Origin: Phycisphaerae bacterium
GTDB lineage: Bacteria > Planctomycetota > Phycisphaerae > Sedimentisphaerales > Anaerobacaceae
Assembly (NCBI GenBank): GCA_030601845.1
Contig: JAUWAY010000005.1
Location: 24,792 to 88,791 of the forward strand
DNA: 64,000 nt
Reading direction: 5' to 3'
In this document: one piece after another, positions 1-8,456 of the stretch
Layout: each line of letters starts with the position of its first letter
Numbering within the stretch: the stretch's first letter is position 1
Program-made: the position numbers and the translations under genes
The notes under the pieces: generated by a model
Database searches by the model: none
The model's input: the letters and a program-made list of their open reading frames with translations, nothing else
Told to the model about the DNA's origin: nothing

Positions 1-520
1 CCGCTTCGACAATGGCGATACAGCCATTGGCGTAATAACAGATATTTTTTCGAATCTTGTCCAAAAGGTTCAATCGTCCACAAATATCCTCCCACAATCC
101 TTTCAGACAATCTATGACCGAGACACCAACACGCACACCTGGCCTGGCCATATCTTCGACGCAGCGTATATTCTTTGGGTTGCCCGCAGGGACAATAATA
201 GCCGAATTACGGTAAGCTATGGTACGACGCTGGCCTCTTTGCACAATCCCTCGAACCTCCCCGTCATCAAGCAGATACTCGGCCCCAGCTATGGCAAGGT
301 CGTGTATTCCGGCATCGGCAATTTCCAACAGGAAATCATCGCCGCCGGTCTCTCCTGTAGCCTCTTCAGCGACCGGTTTGGCACAATGGCGACTACAGAC
401 GCTGATTTCTACCTTGATGCCGGTCTGCTCCTCAAACAACTTGGCGGCTTTTTCCAAGGGCGCCGCACATGCCCTGGCACTGAAAATACGCACAGTGGTG
501 TTGTCAGGTTCCTGGCTCAT
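1..520 (-). CDS. Leaderless ModA-like solute-binding protein (partial, 3' end beyond window)
   Basis: About 173 codons are visible; the gene runs off the left edge. The start ATG at 520 has an ideal ribosome site (GGAGGTATAAAAA) lying inside the end of the upstream TSUP gene, with a 17-bp overlap that suggests translational coupling. The product begins MSQEPDNTTVRIFSARACAA and continues like type-2 periplasmic binding proteins of the molybdate/ModA class, including a VPAGNPKNIRC stretch matching the QKGNPKxI segments of the three lipoproteins upstream. Unlike them it has no signal peptide or lipobox, so as read it is cytoplasmic. It is rich in cysteine (VCSRHC, DCLKGLWEDIC, ICYYANGC). Substrate unknown; a metal- or oxyanion-sensing role is possible but is inference. 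Confidence 0.75.
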   Translation of the reverse strand, partial: MSQEPDNTTVRIFSARACAAPLEKAAKLFEEQTGIKVEISVCSRHCAKPVAEEATGETGGDDFLLEIADAGIHDLAIAGAEYLLDDGEVRGIVQRGQRRTIAYRNSAIIVPAGNPKNIRCVEDMARPGVRVGVSVIDCLKGLWEDICGRLNLLDKIRKNICYYANGCIAIVEA

Positions 521-980
521 TTTTTATACCTCCATGTTCAACTGAACTTACACTTTCTTGATTTATCAAACTGTTATTAACATCAGGTTGTTTTGGTCCT
601 GACGAACTTATAAACAATATCACAGCCGCTATTACCATCACAACCGCAAATACTTTCCCTAGTATATGGTTCGGAAGCCGACCGGCTAATTCCGTCCCTG
701 CTAACGTACCGGCCACAGCGCCGCAGATAATCAACCCGATAACCACTGCATTCATCTCGATTTGTGGATTCTTCCAGTACCGCAGCGCCCCGACCAGCGC
801 CATCGGCACCATCACCGCCAGAGACATCCCCTGGGCGCTTTTCTGTCCAAAGCTGCAAACTAACACAAGCGTGGGCACAAGTATAATACCTGCGCCTATT
901 CCCAGGGTGCCGCTGAGAATACCCGCTCCGACACCTAACAAAACAAAAACCCACCACGGATTAGATAACTGTCCTATCAT
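504..980 (-). CDS. Half-size TSUP (TauE/SafE) family membrane permease
   Basis: 158 residues from the ATG at 980, chosen because GGAGATCA precedes it. Four or five hydrophobic segments are visible, with the glycine-rich first half typical of TauE/SafE proteins (GVGAGILSGTLGIGAG, then LVPTLVLV, AQGMSLAVMVPMALVGALRYW). Full-length TSUP transporters are about 250 residues with 7-8 helices in two repeats, so this is a single-repeat form that would have to dimerise. The C-terminal 35 residues are polar. TSUP proteins move sulfur-containing or other organic anions. Here it sits in one operon with four solute-binding proteins, suggesting they feed or modulate it. No ABC permease or ATPase is visible in the operon. 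Confidence 0.8.
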   Translation of the reverse strand: MIGQLSNPWWVFVLLGVGAGILSGTLGIGAGIILVPTLVLVCSFGQKSAQGMSLAVMVPMALVGALRYWKNPQIEMNAVVIGLIICGAVAGTLAGTELAGRLPNHILGKVFAVVMVIAAVILFISSSGPKQPDVNNSLINQESVSSVEHGGIKNEPGT

Positions 981-1188
981 AATTGATCTCCAAAATATTT
1001 CCGATGATATTGATATCTGCTTTTGCCACAAAGATTATAGCAGGTCACACTACTATTTGCATTACAAATACTCACAAACAACTCTCCAATCTGTCGGAAT
1101 ATCGCACAAAACCTAATATCCTTTACAGCTTTATGAAAAAAAACTGCTCCAAACCGCAACTAAGCTGCGCTCGCTGTAAAATTCATTT

Positions 1189-1977
1189 TTATTTCGGAGG
1201 CTCAACGCTGTAAAGATGTTTTTTGAAGATGGCCCTTCCTTGCTCGGACGCAGCGAATTCCACAAATTTTTCGGCCAGTTCTCTATTTTTGGTAAATTTC
1301 AGCACACCTATATCCACGGTGGAAATCACATTTTTATCAACAGGGATGGTGATTTCCTCGCCGTGTTCGCTGTAGTATCGGGCAATGGCATCCCAGACAA
1401 TAACTGCATCGAGGGCTTTCGCCTGGATTTGCATGCCGAGCACGTTGACGGTAGCCGCTTGAAACTTGAGGTTCTTTTCAACATCTGTCCACGAAATTTT
1501 ATTCTTTTCGAAAATATTTTTTGCAATACGACCTACCGGCAAATTGCAAGGGTGTCCCAGACCCAGTTTTATACCGGGCTTTATCAGACCGTGCAAGCTG
1601 CTAATCTTCTTTGGATTACCTTTTTGAACCAAAATGGTTGGTATAAAATAGCAAACTGATTTTTGAGAGAGAATTAGCCCCTCTTCGCCGGCTTGATTGA
1701 CATATTGCTTGTCACCGGGCATATACAGGTCGCCTTGACTACTCAGGTTTATTTTTGATAAAAGCACCTCGGCGCCAGCGTAATCGGGAACGATTTTAGC
1801 GCCATATTTACCCTCAAAAGTTTCAACCAGTTCATCCGCTGGCGGGCGAATCCCGGCGCCGCAAAAAAGCAACAGTTCCGTTTCTTCTGACGGGTACTTT
1901 TCAGGGTGTTTTTTTTCGCAGCCGAGCATTAAACCAACTGTAACGACAAAAACAGTCAAAAAAAGTGTGACTCTCAT
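1189..1977 (-). CDS. ModA-like solute-binding lipoprotein (paralogue C)
   Basis: 262 residues from the ATG at 1977; the longer open frame upstream would start inside the neighbouring gene, whereas this start gives a clean lipoprotein signal (MRVTLFLTVFVVTVGLMLGC). The mature part has the ModA-type layout: LLLFCGAGIRPPADELVETF near the N-terminus, GDLYMPGDKQYV, SVCYFIPTILVQKGNPKKI, and ALDAVIVWDAIARYY near the C-terminus. It is very similar to the next gene upstream along its whole length, so the two look like a fairly recent tandem duplication. Role: extracytoplasmic capture of an anion, ligand unknown. The gap to the upstream gene is 43 bp, consistent with an operon. Confidence 0.85.
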   Translation of the reverse strand: MRVTLFLTVFVVTVGLMLGCEKKHPEKYPSEETELLLFCGAGIRPPADELVETFEGKYGAKIVPDYAGAEVLLSKINLSSQGDLYMPGDKQYVNQAGEEGLILSQKSVCYFIPTILVQKGNPKKISSLHGLIKPGIKLGLGHPCNLPVGRIAKNIFEKNKISWTDVEKNLKFQAATVNVLGMQIQAKALDAVIVWDAIARYYSEHGEEITIPVDKNVISTVDIGVLKFTKNRELAEKFVEFAASEQGRAIFKKHLYSVEPPK

Positions 1978-2020
1978 GGGTATTTGCCCTTTCAGTAACA
2001 CAGTTGCCGGGCCGTCATTA

Positions 2021-2782
2021 TTATTGAGGAGGCTCGACAGTGTAATTGTGTTTTCTGAAGATGTTACGGCCACGCGCCGAGGCAGCGAATTCCACAAATT
2101 CTTCAGCCAGCGAGCGGTTCTTGGTAAAAGAAAGCACACCTATATCCACGGTGGAAATCACATTTTTCTCAACAAGGATGGGGATTTCCTCACCGTACTC
2201 ACTGTAGTATTGGGCAATGGCATCCCAGACAATGACGGCATCGAGTGAGGTGGCCTGAATCTGCATTCCCAGCTCATTGACCGTCAGGGACTGGAATTTG
2301 AGGTTTTTTTCGACCTCGGCCCAGGCGATATTGTTTTTGGCAAATATTCTTTTGCACTTTCGGCCAATTGCGCAGGCCTTCTCATCGCCCAGCCCTAACT
2401 TCACACCAGGCTTGAGTAAATCTTCTAAGCTAGAGATATTCTTTGGATTGCCTTTTTGCACCAGAATTGTGGGTACAAAGTAGCAGACCGACCGTTGCGA
2501 AAGGATCATACCTTCCCGGGCGGCCTGCTCGACATAGTGTTTGTCGCCGGGCATATACAGGTCACCCCGGCGAACAAGCCTTATTGTTGACAGCAGCGTT
2601 TCGCTGCCAGCGTAATCAGTGGCAATTTTGACCCCATGTTCGCGTCTGAAAGTTTCAACCAGTTCCTCTGCCGGCGGGCGAATCCCGGCACCACAATAAA
2701 GTAGTAACTCTTTACTTTTCCTGCTGCAGCCGGCAAACATTACAGCTGCGACGAGAGTTATAGCCAATATTATTCGCTTCAT
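2021..2782 (-). CDS. ModA-like solute-binding lipoprotein (paralogue B)
   Basis: 253 residues with a lipoprotein signal (MKRIILAITLVAAVMFAGC). It shares long identical runs with the downstream paralogue (CGAGIRPPA, LYMPGDK, PTILVQKGNPK, GMQIQA, LDAVIVWDAIA) and a conserved Cys in SVCYF. The fold is expected to be the two-lobe type-2 periplasmic binding protein of the molybdate/phosphonate class (PF13531-like). It lies 18 bp after the third lipoprotein gene. Two close copies in tandem may bind related ligands or simply raise dosage. Confidence 0.85.
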   Translation of the reverse strand: MKRIILAITLVAAVMFAGCSRKSKELLLYCGAGIRPPAEELVETFRREHGVKIATDYAGSETLLSTIRLVRRGDLYMPGDKHYVEQAAREGMILSQRSVCYFVPTILVQKGNPKNISSLEDLLKPGVKLGLGDEKACAIGRKCKRIFAKNNIAWAEVEKNLKFQSLTVNELGMQIQATSLDAVIVWDAIAQYYSEYGEEIPILVEKNVISTVDIGVLSFTKNRSLAEEFVEFAASARGRNIFRKHNYTVEPPQ

Positions 2783-2800
2783 TTAGTCTTGTCTCCTCAG

Positions 2801-3589
2801 CTATTTTACATAGCCGTGCTCAGAGAAGATTTCCGGGCCCCTGTTTCGGGCAAATTCAATGAATTGTTTGAGCGATTCGGCTTCCTTGGAATAGCTCAAG
2901 CTAATAATATGCACGCCAATTTCCTTATCGTATTCATAAGGCGCAGGAACAATCTCCAGGCTGTCACGGAATGTATGGGCCACGCCGTTCCACATAATGA
3001 CCGCATCAACCGCCTGGGTTTTGAGCAAGTTTCCCAGGTTGCTGTGTCCTTTGGTCAGGCGGTTTTCGACGTTTTTCATCACCGCCTCCTTTATGCCTTT
3101 CTTGACCAGCAGGCCAAAGACCATTTCCCCGCAGGTAGAGTATTGCGGATTGCTCAGGGCTACTCTCACTCCGGGCCGGGTCAGGTCGTTTATGCCTGTT
3201 ATGCCTTTGGGGTTGCCTTTCTGCACCGCCACCACCGGCGCCACGAAACCCACCTGAACGTGATCTGCCAGGGCATTGGCGTCAGCGACGTAATCAAGGT
3301 ATGGGTCGTGAGTAACAAGGATGTCCCCCTCTCGGCCGGCCTTGACCAGAGGTAAAAAGTCCTCGCTGCCTGAAACCGTCGTAGTAACTTTAATGCCTGT
3401 TTTGGCGGTGAACTCCAAACATAGCTGTTCCATCGGCTTGGGGAATGAACTACCACATAAAAGCACAAGTTCGTTGTGTTTACCCTCCGTCTCTTTCTTG
3501 CTGCAACCAAATACGACCACTAAACCAAGTGCACCGGCTAAGAACAGAAGCGAAAGCATCTTCGCCATACATCTGTGTTTATCTGCCAT
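2801..3589 (-). CDS. ModA-like solute-binding lipoprotein (paralogue A), first gene of the operon
   Basis: 262 residues from the ATG at 3589, preceded by GGGGAGAGGC. The signal region MADKHRCMAKMLSLLFLAGA...VVFGC is a lipoprotein signal. It is more distant from the other two copies but keeps LVLLCGSSFPKPMEQL, VSGSEDFLPLV, VAVQKGNPKGI, RVALSNPQYSTCGE and VDAVIMWNGVAHTF, the ModA-like scaffold. It is the 5'-most visible member of the minus-strand operon A-B-C-TSUP-leaderless binding protein. The 230 bp upstream hold no other gene. Confidence 0.85.
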   Translation of the reverse strand: MADKHRCMAKMLSLLFLAGALGLVVVFGCSKKETEGKHNELVLLCGSSFPKPMEQLCLEFTAKTGIKVTTTVSGSEDFLPLVKAGREGDILVTHDPYLDYVADANALADHVQVGFVAPVVAVQKGNPKGITGINDLTRPGVRVALSNPQYSTCGEMVFGLLVKKGIKEAVMKNVENRLTKGHSNLGNLLKTQAVDAVIMWNGVAHTFRDSLEIVPAPYEYDKEIGVHIISLSYSKEAESLKQFIEFARNRGPEIFSEHGYVK

Positions 3590-3819
3590 TGCCTCTCCCC
3601 TTTTTGTTTTTAAGGTTACATATCTCGGCCCTAACAAATTGTCGACAAAGTTTACAGCGCGTATTATACAGCATAAAGGTTTTGGTGAAAAGACACAAAA
3701 TCGCCTGCCCAAGATGAGTGCATCAACCAGATTGTCAGCCAGATGCAATCCTGTTAATGCGCTTTTCTCCATAAAGATACGTGTACCATAAAGCTGCGCC
3801 TCGTCGACTATCTTAACAT

Positions 3820-4509
3820 ATGGCTCTAATCACAGTTATTCCCACTTGCCGCTGTCGGCGGGACCGACCCAGCCGAACTGCTGTTCATATCGCCATATCC
3901 GATAATTACAGTGGGGCATTCTATATACATTCGTCGGTGGGCGCGAATATAACAAACTGCACTATAAGTGATAATAGAGATTACCCTGCTGTTGTAAGCT
4001 TCCGAGGTCACGTTTATATTACTAATAACATAATATGGGCTAATGAGGGTGGGGACATTGGAACTGATTGCTGGAGTAAACATGCCGGACACGTCACGGC
4101 AAGTTTCAGTATTCTACAGTATGATTGGAAAGACGTAAGTCCGTGTGTCACTGTTAATAATTGTATTGTGGCAGACCCTTGTTTTGCCGACCCGTGCAGT
4201 GGTGATTTGCATCTAAAATCTCAGGCCGGTCGGTGGGACCCGAACAGCGAAAGCTGGGTTCAGGATGTGGTAACCAGCCCCGCTATAGATGCTGGGGACC
4301 CTGCCAGTCCGATAGGATTAGAGCCGTTTCCTAACGGTGGCATTATCAATATGGGGGCATACGGGGGAACTGAGGAGGCAAGCAAATCATATTTCGGCAC
4401 AGTGCCTTGTGAGACGATCGTTGCCGGCGATATAAACGGCGACTGCAGGGTGAACTTTTTAGACTTTCAGCTCATGGCTTTGCATTGGCTTAGAGATGAA
4501 AGCCCCTAA
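3820..4509 (+). pseudogene. Fragment of a secreted parallel beta-helix protein with dockerin-like tail
   Basis: 229 codons are open, but an in-frame TAA lies just two codons before the ATG (3814-3816) and there is no signal peptide or ribosome site. The first 20 residues (MALITVIPTCRCRRDRPSRT) look non-native. From about residue 25 on it reads as a right-handed beta-helix protein (ITNCTISDNRDYPAVVSF, YITNNIIWANEG, SPAIDAGDP, INMGAYGGTEEA). It ends in a single dockerin-like calcium loop, AGDINGDCRVNFLDFQLMAL, followed by HWL. The C-terminal third matches the plan of the giant protein at 57381-61709. Most likely a 5'-truncated remnant. Confidence 0.6.
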
Positions 4510-4720
4510 CAGCCGCATGTTCTACGAGCGTTAAAGCCCCACAAGGCTGCTTCCGTGAGATTCTGGGGGCTGGGCTTGAGGAGTTTTCGGGCACCTAAAA
4601 ACAGACACAGAGCCGAATACCCGCACTAAGGGGACAGGGGGATAAATATAGCTATAGCCTGACAAAATGTAGACTGCAACAGTAACCGCATGTTTTTTTT
4701 ATTCCATTACAACAAAACAA

Positions 4721-4808
4721 CGGAGAGGGCGGGATTCGAACCCGCGGTAGGGACAAGCCCTACACAGCCTTTCCAAGGCTGCTCGATAAGCCACTCCGAC
4801 ACCTCTCC
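4721..4808 (-). tRNA. tRNA-Ser (GGA)
   Basis: An 88-nt cloverleaf with acceptor GGAGAGG, a long variable arm of serine type, T-loop GGTTCGAATCC and anticodon loop CTTGGAAAG giving GGA. CCA is not encoded. Confidence 0.93.
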
Positions 4809-4816
4809 AAAACGAT

Positions 4817-4844
4817 TTACTATTGACTATTTTCTATTTACTAT
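4817..4844. repeat. 7-bp tandem array (TTACTAT type)
   Basis: Four consecutive 7-bp units: TTACTAT, TGACTAT, TTTCTAT, TTACTAT, just 5' of the tRNA-Ser gene. One of many heptanucleotide arrays in this window. Confidence 0.8.
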
Positions 4845-4996
4845 TACTTTAGTATAGCGGTAGAATGAAAAGTTTGCAATTGGAATCTGTCGTAAGGCTG
4901 GAGCTTCGCATCGCTGAACTAAATGAGGCAGTCAAAAACAAGTAAACATAATAAGCTGAGACTCTGAATTTACGTGGTCTAAGGAAAGGAGTAACT

Positions 4997-5554
4997 ATGA
5001 AAGTAATTCGACAAATTGGCTCGCTGGCGTTTGTTGCAGGGCTGTTCATTGTGATATTTGCCGGCGTACCGTGGCACGTGCTCGTTGAAGATGACCCGGT
5101 CATCCCCTGGTGGCTGCGGATAGCGGTCTTCTGCCTTCTCGGCGGTATCCTTGTGGTCCTGCTGACGGTGGCTCTGGAACAAAGGAAATTCAAGAGTCTG
5201 ACAGAGGCGCCACTGCCTGCCGAATCTGAAGCGGGAGTTTTGCTGATGAATTCCACAGAGATACCCGGCCGCCAGACACGTGAGATTTTAGGTCTCGTCC
5301 AGGGCCATACAGTATTTGCTATCTGGCTTGGCAAGGACCTGTCCGCCATAGTGAGGTTAATCCTCGGCGGCGAATTGACTGAATACACAGAGATGATGGG
5401 AAGGGCTCGGGCAGTAGCTACTAATAGAATGATGGCCAAAGCAGTAGAGATGGGAGCGGATGCGATAATCAATGTTCGCTATATGACTACCAGTGTTGTG
5501 GGCAGTGCCGCTGAACTTTTAGCTTACGGCACGGCTGTCAAGCTCAGCGAATAG
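4997..5554 (+). CDS. Membrane-anchored YbjQ/UPF0145-family protein
   Basis: 185 residues; AAAGGAG precedes the ATG at good spacing. Two membrane segments lie at about residues 8-27 and 38-60, followed by a soluble domain of the YbjQ (DUF74, PF01906) type: EIPGRQTREILGLVQG, then IVRLILGGELTEYTEMMGRA, and GADAIINVRYMTTSVV. YbjQ domains form small pentameric beta-rich rings of uncertain function, sometimes called heavy-metal-binding. Fusion to a two-helix membrane anchor places it at the inner membrane. It converges with tadA, with stop codons 5 bp apart. Confidence 0.85.
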   Translation: MKVIRQIGSLAFVAGLFIVIFAGVPWHVLVEDDPVIPWWLRIAVFCLLGGILVVLLTVALEQRKFKSLTEAPLPAESEAGVLLMNSTEIPGRQTREILGLVQGHTVFAIWLGKDLSAIVRLILGGELTEYTEMMGRARAVATNRMMAKAVEMGADAIINVRYMTTSVVGSAAELLAYGTAVKLSE

Positions 5555-5558
5555 ACCT

Positions 5559-6038
5559 TTATTGATTGTTTTTTTTCTCTATTCGCCGTTTTGCAAAGAA
5601 TTCCTGCAGCTGCTGACTGCATTGCTCTGCTAATACACCGCTTGTAACTTCAAGGCGGTGATTTAACCGGTCATCCTGAACGATATTATACAAACTTTTG
5701 CACGCTCCTGCTTTTGGGTCATCGCAGCCATATACTAATCTGTCCATTCTGCTCAGCACCAGCGCCCCGGCACACATAGGACAAGGCTCCAAGGTAACGT
5801 ACATCGTACATCCGTTCAAATGCCAGTTTTCCTTATACGCTGCCGCCTGCGTTAGAGCAACAATTTCAGCGTGAGCCGTCGGGTCCTGCAACTGCTGCCT
5901 TTGATTATATGCCTTTGCGATTATCTGGTTTTTATAAACGATGACCGCCCCTATGGGCACATCGCCGTTTTCCTCGGCTATGGCCGCAGCCGAAATAGCC
6001 GCCCGCATAAATCGCTGGTCTTCTTTGCTATTACCCAT
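5559..6038 (-). CDS. tadA: tRNA-specific adenosine deaminase TadA
   Basis: 159 residues, the usual length. It deaminates A34 of tRNA-Arg(ACG) to inosine. The zinc cytidine-deaminase signature is intact: H56-A-E58 (PTAHAEIVAL) with the catalytic glutamate, and P85-C86-P-M-C89 binding zinc. Substrate-loop features GDVPIGAV and LSRMDRLVYG are typical. The upstream side is filled by a 7-bp AATAATC-type array and two tRNA genes. Confidence 0.95.
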   Translation of the reverse strand: MGNSKEDQRFMRAAISAAAIAEENGDVPIGAVIVYKNQIIAKAYNQRQQLQDPTAHAEIVALTQAAAYKENWHLNGCTMYVTLEPCPMCAGALVLSRMDRLVYGCDDPKAGACKSLYNIVQDDRLNHRLEVTSGVLAEQCSQQLQEFFAKRRIEKKNNQ

Positions 6039-6043
6039 TATTC

Positions 6044-6078
6044 AATAATCAATAGCCAATAGAAAATAATAAATAAAA
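6044..6078. repeat. 7-bp tandem array (AATAATC type)
   Basis: Five units: AATAATC, AATAGCC, AATAGAA, AATAATA, AATAAAA, between tadA and tRNA-Glu. Confidence 0.75.
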
Positions 6079-6081
6079 AAA

Positions 6082-6154
6082 TACCCCCAAGGGGAGTCGA
6101 ACCCCTGTCTCCAGGATGAGAACCTGATATCCTAGGCCACTAGACGATGGGGGC
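6082..6154 (-). tRNA. tRNA-Glu (CTC)
   Basis: 73-nt cloverleaf: acceptor GCCCCCA, D-arm GTCTAGTGGCCTAGGA, anticodon arm TCAGG-TTCTCAT-CCTGG giving anticodon CTC, T-arm AGGGGTTCGACTCCCCT. Position 1-72 is a G-U pair. CCA is not encoded. Confidence 0.92.
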
Positions 6155-6180
6155 AAAGCAATTTACTATTTTCTATTAAA

Positions 6181-6254
6181 TAGCGGCGGTTGGACTCGAA
6201 CCAACGACCCTGGGCTTATGAATCCCATGCTCTAACCAGCTGAGCTACGCCGCC
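6181..6254 (-). tRNA. tRNA-Met (CAT)
   Basis: 74-nt cloverleaf with acceptor GGCGGCG, D-arm GCTCAGCTGGTTAGAGC, anticodon loop TTCATAA (CAT) and T-arm GTTGGTTCGAGTCCAAC. It resembles elongator tRNA-Met; the lysidine-type tRNA-Ile2 cannot be excluded by eye. The base of the anticodon stem has an A-G mismatch. Confidence 0.88.
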
Positions 6255-6366
6255 AAAATCTTCATATACCCCAAATCCGCCGATAATTTACAAAATCCCA
6301 CCCTATATTGCAAGAAAATCTTTTGTCTTTATCCCACCGTAACATTGTTATATTTAGCAAAAATTA

Positions 6367-6395
6367 TTGACATACTGTTGGGATTAGATTAGTTT
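6367..6395 (+). promoter_or_regulatory. Possible promoter of the rpsB operon
   Basis: TTGACA at 6367-6372 is followed after 17 bp by TAGTTT, a weak -10, about 70 bp before the rpsB start. Only the -35 box is convincing. Confidence 0.35.
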
Positions 6396-6461
6396 TGCGA
6401 TTCTGGCTGTCCGTATGTGACAGGTGAATGTAAGTTTTCCAAATTTGTTTGGAGGTTTTTT

Positions 6462-7328
6462 GTGGCTAAAGAGCTGGTTCGTGAACTCATTAACGCTGGG
6501 GTGCATTTCGGGCACAGCGTCAGCCGCTGGAATCCCAAAATGGCCCCGTTTATCTTCGCAAAACGCGGCAATATCCATATTATCGATGTTAAGAAAACCT
6601 TAAAGGGGTTGCTGATAGCTAAAAAGCTTCTTACCGAGGTGGTTTCGTCGGGAAAAGATGTTGTTTTTGTAGGCACGAAGCGTCAGGCCCAAAAGGTCGT
6701 TGAGGCCGTCGCCGAGAGGTGCGGAATGCACTACGTTTCCCAGCGTTGGCTTGGCGGGATGCTTACCAATTTCAGAACCATACGCTCTCGCCTACAAAGA
6801 TTGCAGGAGCTGGAAGCCATGCAGGCCGATGGAGCGCTTGAGAGCGAGAGCAAAAAGCATGCGTCCCGGCTCAAACGCGAGATGAGAAAGATAAAAGCCA
6901 ATTTGCAGGGCATTCGGAACATGTCTCGTCTGCCAGGTGCCGTTGTAGTTGTTGATGCAAAAAAGGAATCTATTGCCCTGCATGAAGCAGAAAAGCTGGG
7001 GATTGCGACGGTCGGGCTTATCGACACGGATTCCAACCCTGATACGGTGGATGTGGCCATCCCGGCGAATGATGATTCTATCAGAGCAATTGAGTTGATA
7101 CTCAACGAGCTGGCTGATGCCGTAGCGATTGGCAAGACGATGATTTCAGCCCGGCCCGAACCGACACCAAGGCCGAAGCGAGCCCGTCCGCGAAGACGGC
7201 TGGCATTGGCGCATGCCGACGAAGGCGAATCCGAGACTGTTACAGCCGTCGAGGAAACCTCAGCGGAGACTCCAGAATCGGCCTCGCAAGAAAGTGAAAC
7301 CCAGCAGCAACCATCAGAACAGTCCTGA
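6462..7328 (+). CDS. rpsB: 30S ribosomal protein S2
   Basis: 288 residues from the GTG at 6462, chosen over an upstream ATG because GGAGG at 6451-6455 is correctly spaced and the product then begins VAKELVRELINAGVHFGHSV, the conserved S2 N-terminus. Other S2 hallmarks: RWNPKMAPFIFAKR, QRWLGGMLTNFRTI, PGAVVVVDAKKE and GLIDTDSNPD. The C-terminal 60 residues form an extra basic then acidic tail (RPKRARPRRR, then Glu/Thr/Ser-rich), common in planctomycete S2. First gene of the rpsB-tsf-pyrH operon. Confidence 0.97.
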   Translation: MAKELVRELINAGVHFGHSVSRWNPKMAPFIFAKRGNIHIIDVKKTLKGLLIAKKLLTEVVSSGKDVVFVGTKRQAQKVVEAVAERCGMHYVSQRWLGGMLTNFRTIRSRLQRLQELEAMQADGALESESKKHASRLKREMRKIKANLQGIRNMSRLPGAVVVVDAKKESIALHEAEKLGIATVGLIDTDSNPDTVDVAIPANDDSIRAIELILNELADAVAIGKTMISARPEPTPRPKRARPRRRLALAHADEGESETVTAVEETSAETPESASQESETQQQPSEQS

Positions 7329-7440
7329 AAAGATAAATACGAAATCCAAAGCACGAGAGAAGAAATCAAAAATTAAAATGCAAAAAGAGAGGTTGTCTTC
7401 CCCGGGAGTAGATTTCGCCGCCCGCAATGACATTTTGCAT

Positions 7441-7520
7441 TTTGATATGTAATTTTGATACTTGATTTTTGATATTTACTTTTATTTTCGGATTTCGATA
7501 TTCGAGTTTCGGATTTATAT
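7441..7520. repeat. AT-rich 7-bp array between rpsB and tsf
   Basis: Drifting 7-bp units (TTTGATA, CTTGATT, TTTGATA; later CGGATTT, CGATATT, CGAGTTT, CGGATTT) fill most of the 212-bp rpsB-tsf spacer, an unusually long gap for this gene pair. Confidence 0.6.
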
Positions 7521-7540
7521 GAGATAGGAGTCTTAAAATA

Positions 7541-8410
7541 ATGGAAATTTCAGCTTCGATGGTGGCTAAACTTCGCAAGATGAGCGGACAAGGAATGATG
7601 GACTGCAAAAAGGCGCTTCAAGAAGCCGACGGCGACTTTGACCAGGCCATAGGAATACTTAGAAAAAAAGGCCTTGCAACTTTAGCAAAGCGTGCAGAAC
7701 GGGAAACCTCCGAGGGAACTATTGTCTCCTGGGAAAGCGACGCTCTAAAGATGGCAGGTTTGGCTGTACTTCGCTGCGAGACTGATTTTGTAGCCAACAG
7801 CAACAACTTTAGGGCTATGGTAGAAGCCATCGAGAAGGCTGTACAGGAGTGCGACGCCGATGAAGGTGCAAAGAATCTTCTTGACACTGCTGTTGACGGT
7901 AAGAAGCTGGACGACATGCGGATGGAGGTAGCCAGTAAAACTGGTGAGAAAATACACATGGTTGAGGAAGAATACGTAAGATATAAGCTCGATGGCCCGG
8001 GACTTATACGTACATACATTCATTTCAACGGAAAAGTTGGGGCGATGGTTGAGATTGAGACCAGCGATGAAACAACAGCGGCGGCAGATGCGCTAAAGCA
8101 AACCGCATCCGATATTGCGATGCACATTACCGCCACGAATCCCTTAGCTTTGGATAAAGACGGTATTGACCCCGAAACAATCCAGCGCGAGAAAGCGATT
8201 TTCGCCGAGCAGGTCAAAAACAAGCCCACAAACATCATAGATAAAATCGTTGAAGGCAAGTTGAAAAAGTTCTTTGCGGAGAATTGTCTTTTGGAGCAAG
8301 CGTTTGTCAAGGACGACAGCAAATCTGTCGCCCAGGTTCTCGCCGAAGCCGCAAAACAGGCCAACGGTGAGGCAAAAATAAAAAGATTCACCAGATTCGA
8401 AGTCGGATGA
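7541..8410 (+). CDS. tsf: Translation elongation factor Ts
   Basis: 289 residues. EF-Ts is the nucleotide exchange factor for EF-Tu. The N-terminal UBA-like region (MVAKLRKMSGQGMMDCKKAL) and the signature CETDFVANSNNF are intact, followed by core dimerisation-type subdomains ending KIKRFTRFEVG. Gene order directly after rpsB is the common bacterial arrangement. Confidence 0.97.
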   Translation: MEISASMVAKLRKMSGQGMMDCKKALQEADGDFDQAIGILRKKGLATLAKRAERETSEGTIVSWESDALKMAGLAVLRCETDFVANSNNFRAMVEAIEKAVQECDADEGAKNLLDTAVDGKKLDDMRMEVASKTGEKIHMVEEEYVRYKLDGPGLIRTYIHFNGKVGAMVEIETSDETTAAADALKQTASDIAMHITATNPLALDKDGIDPETIQREKAIFAEQVKNKPTNIIDKIVEGKLKKFFAENCLLEQAFVKDDSKSVAQVLAEAAKQANGEAKIKRFTRFEVG

Positions 8411-8456
8411 AAAGTGTATCTCGAACGAGATATGAACTACAAGATACGAGAAATAA

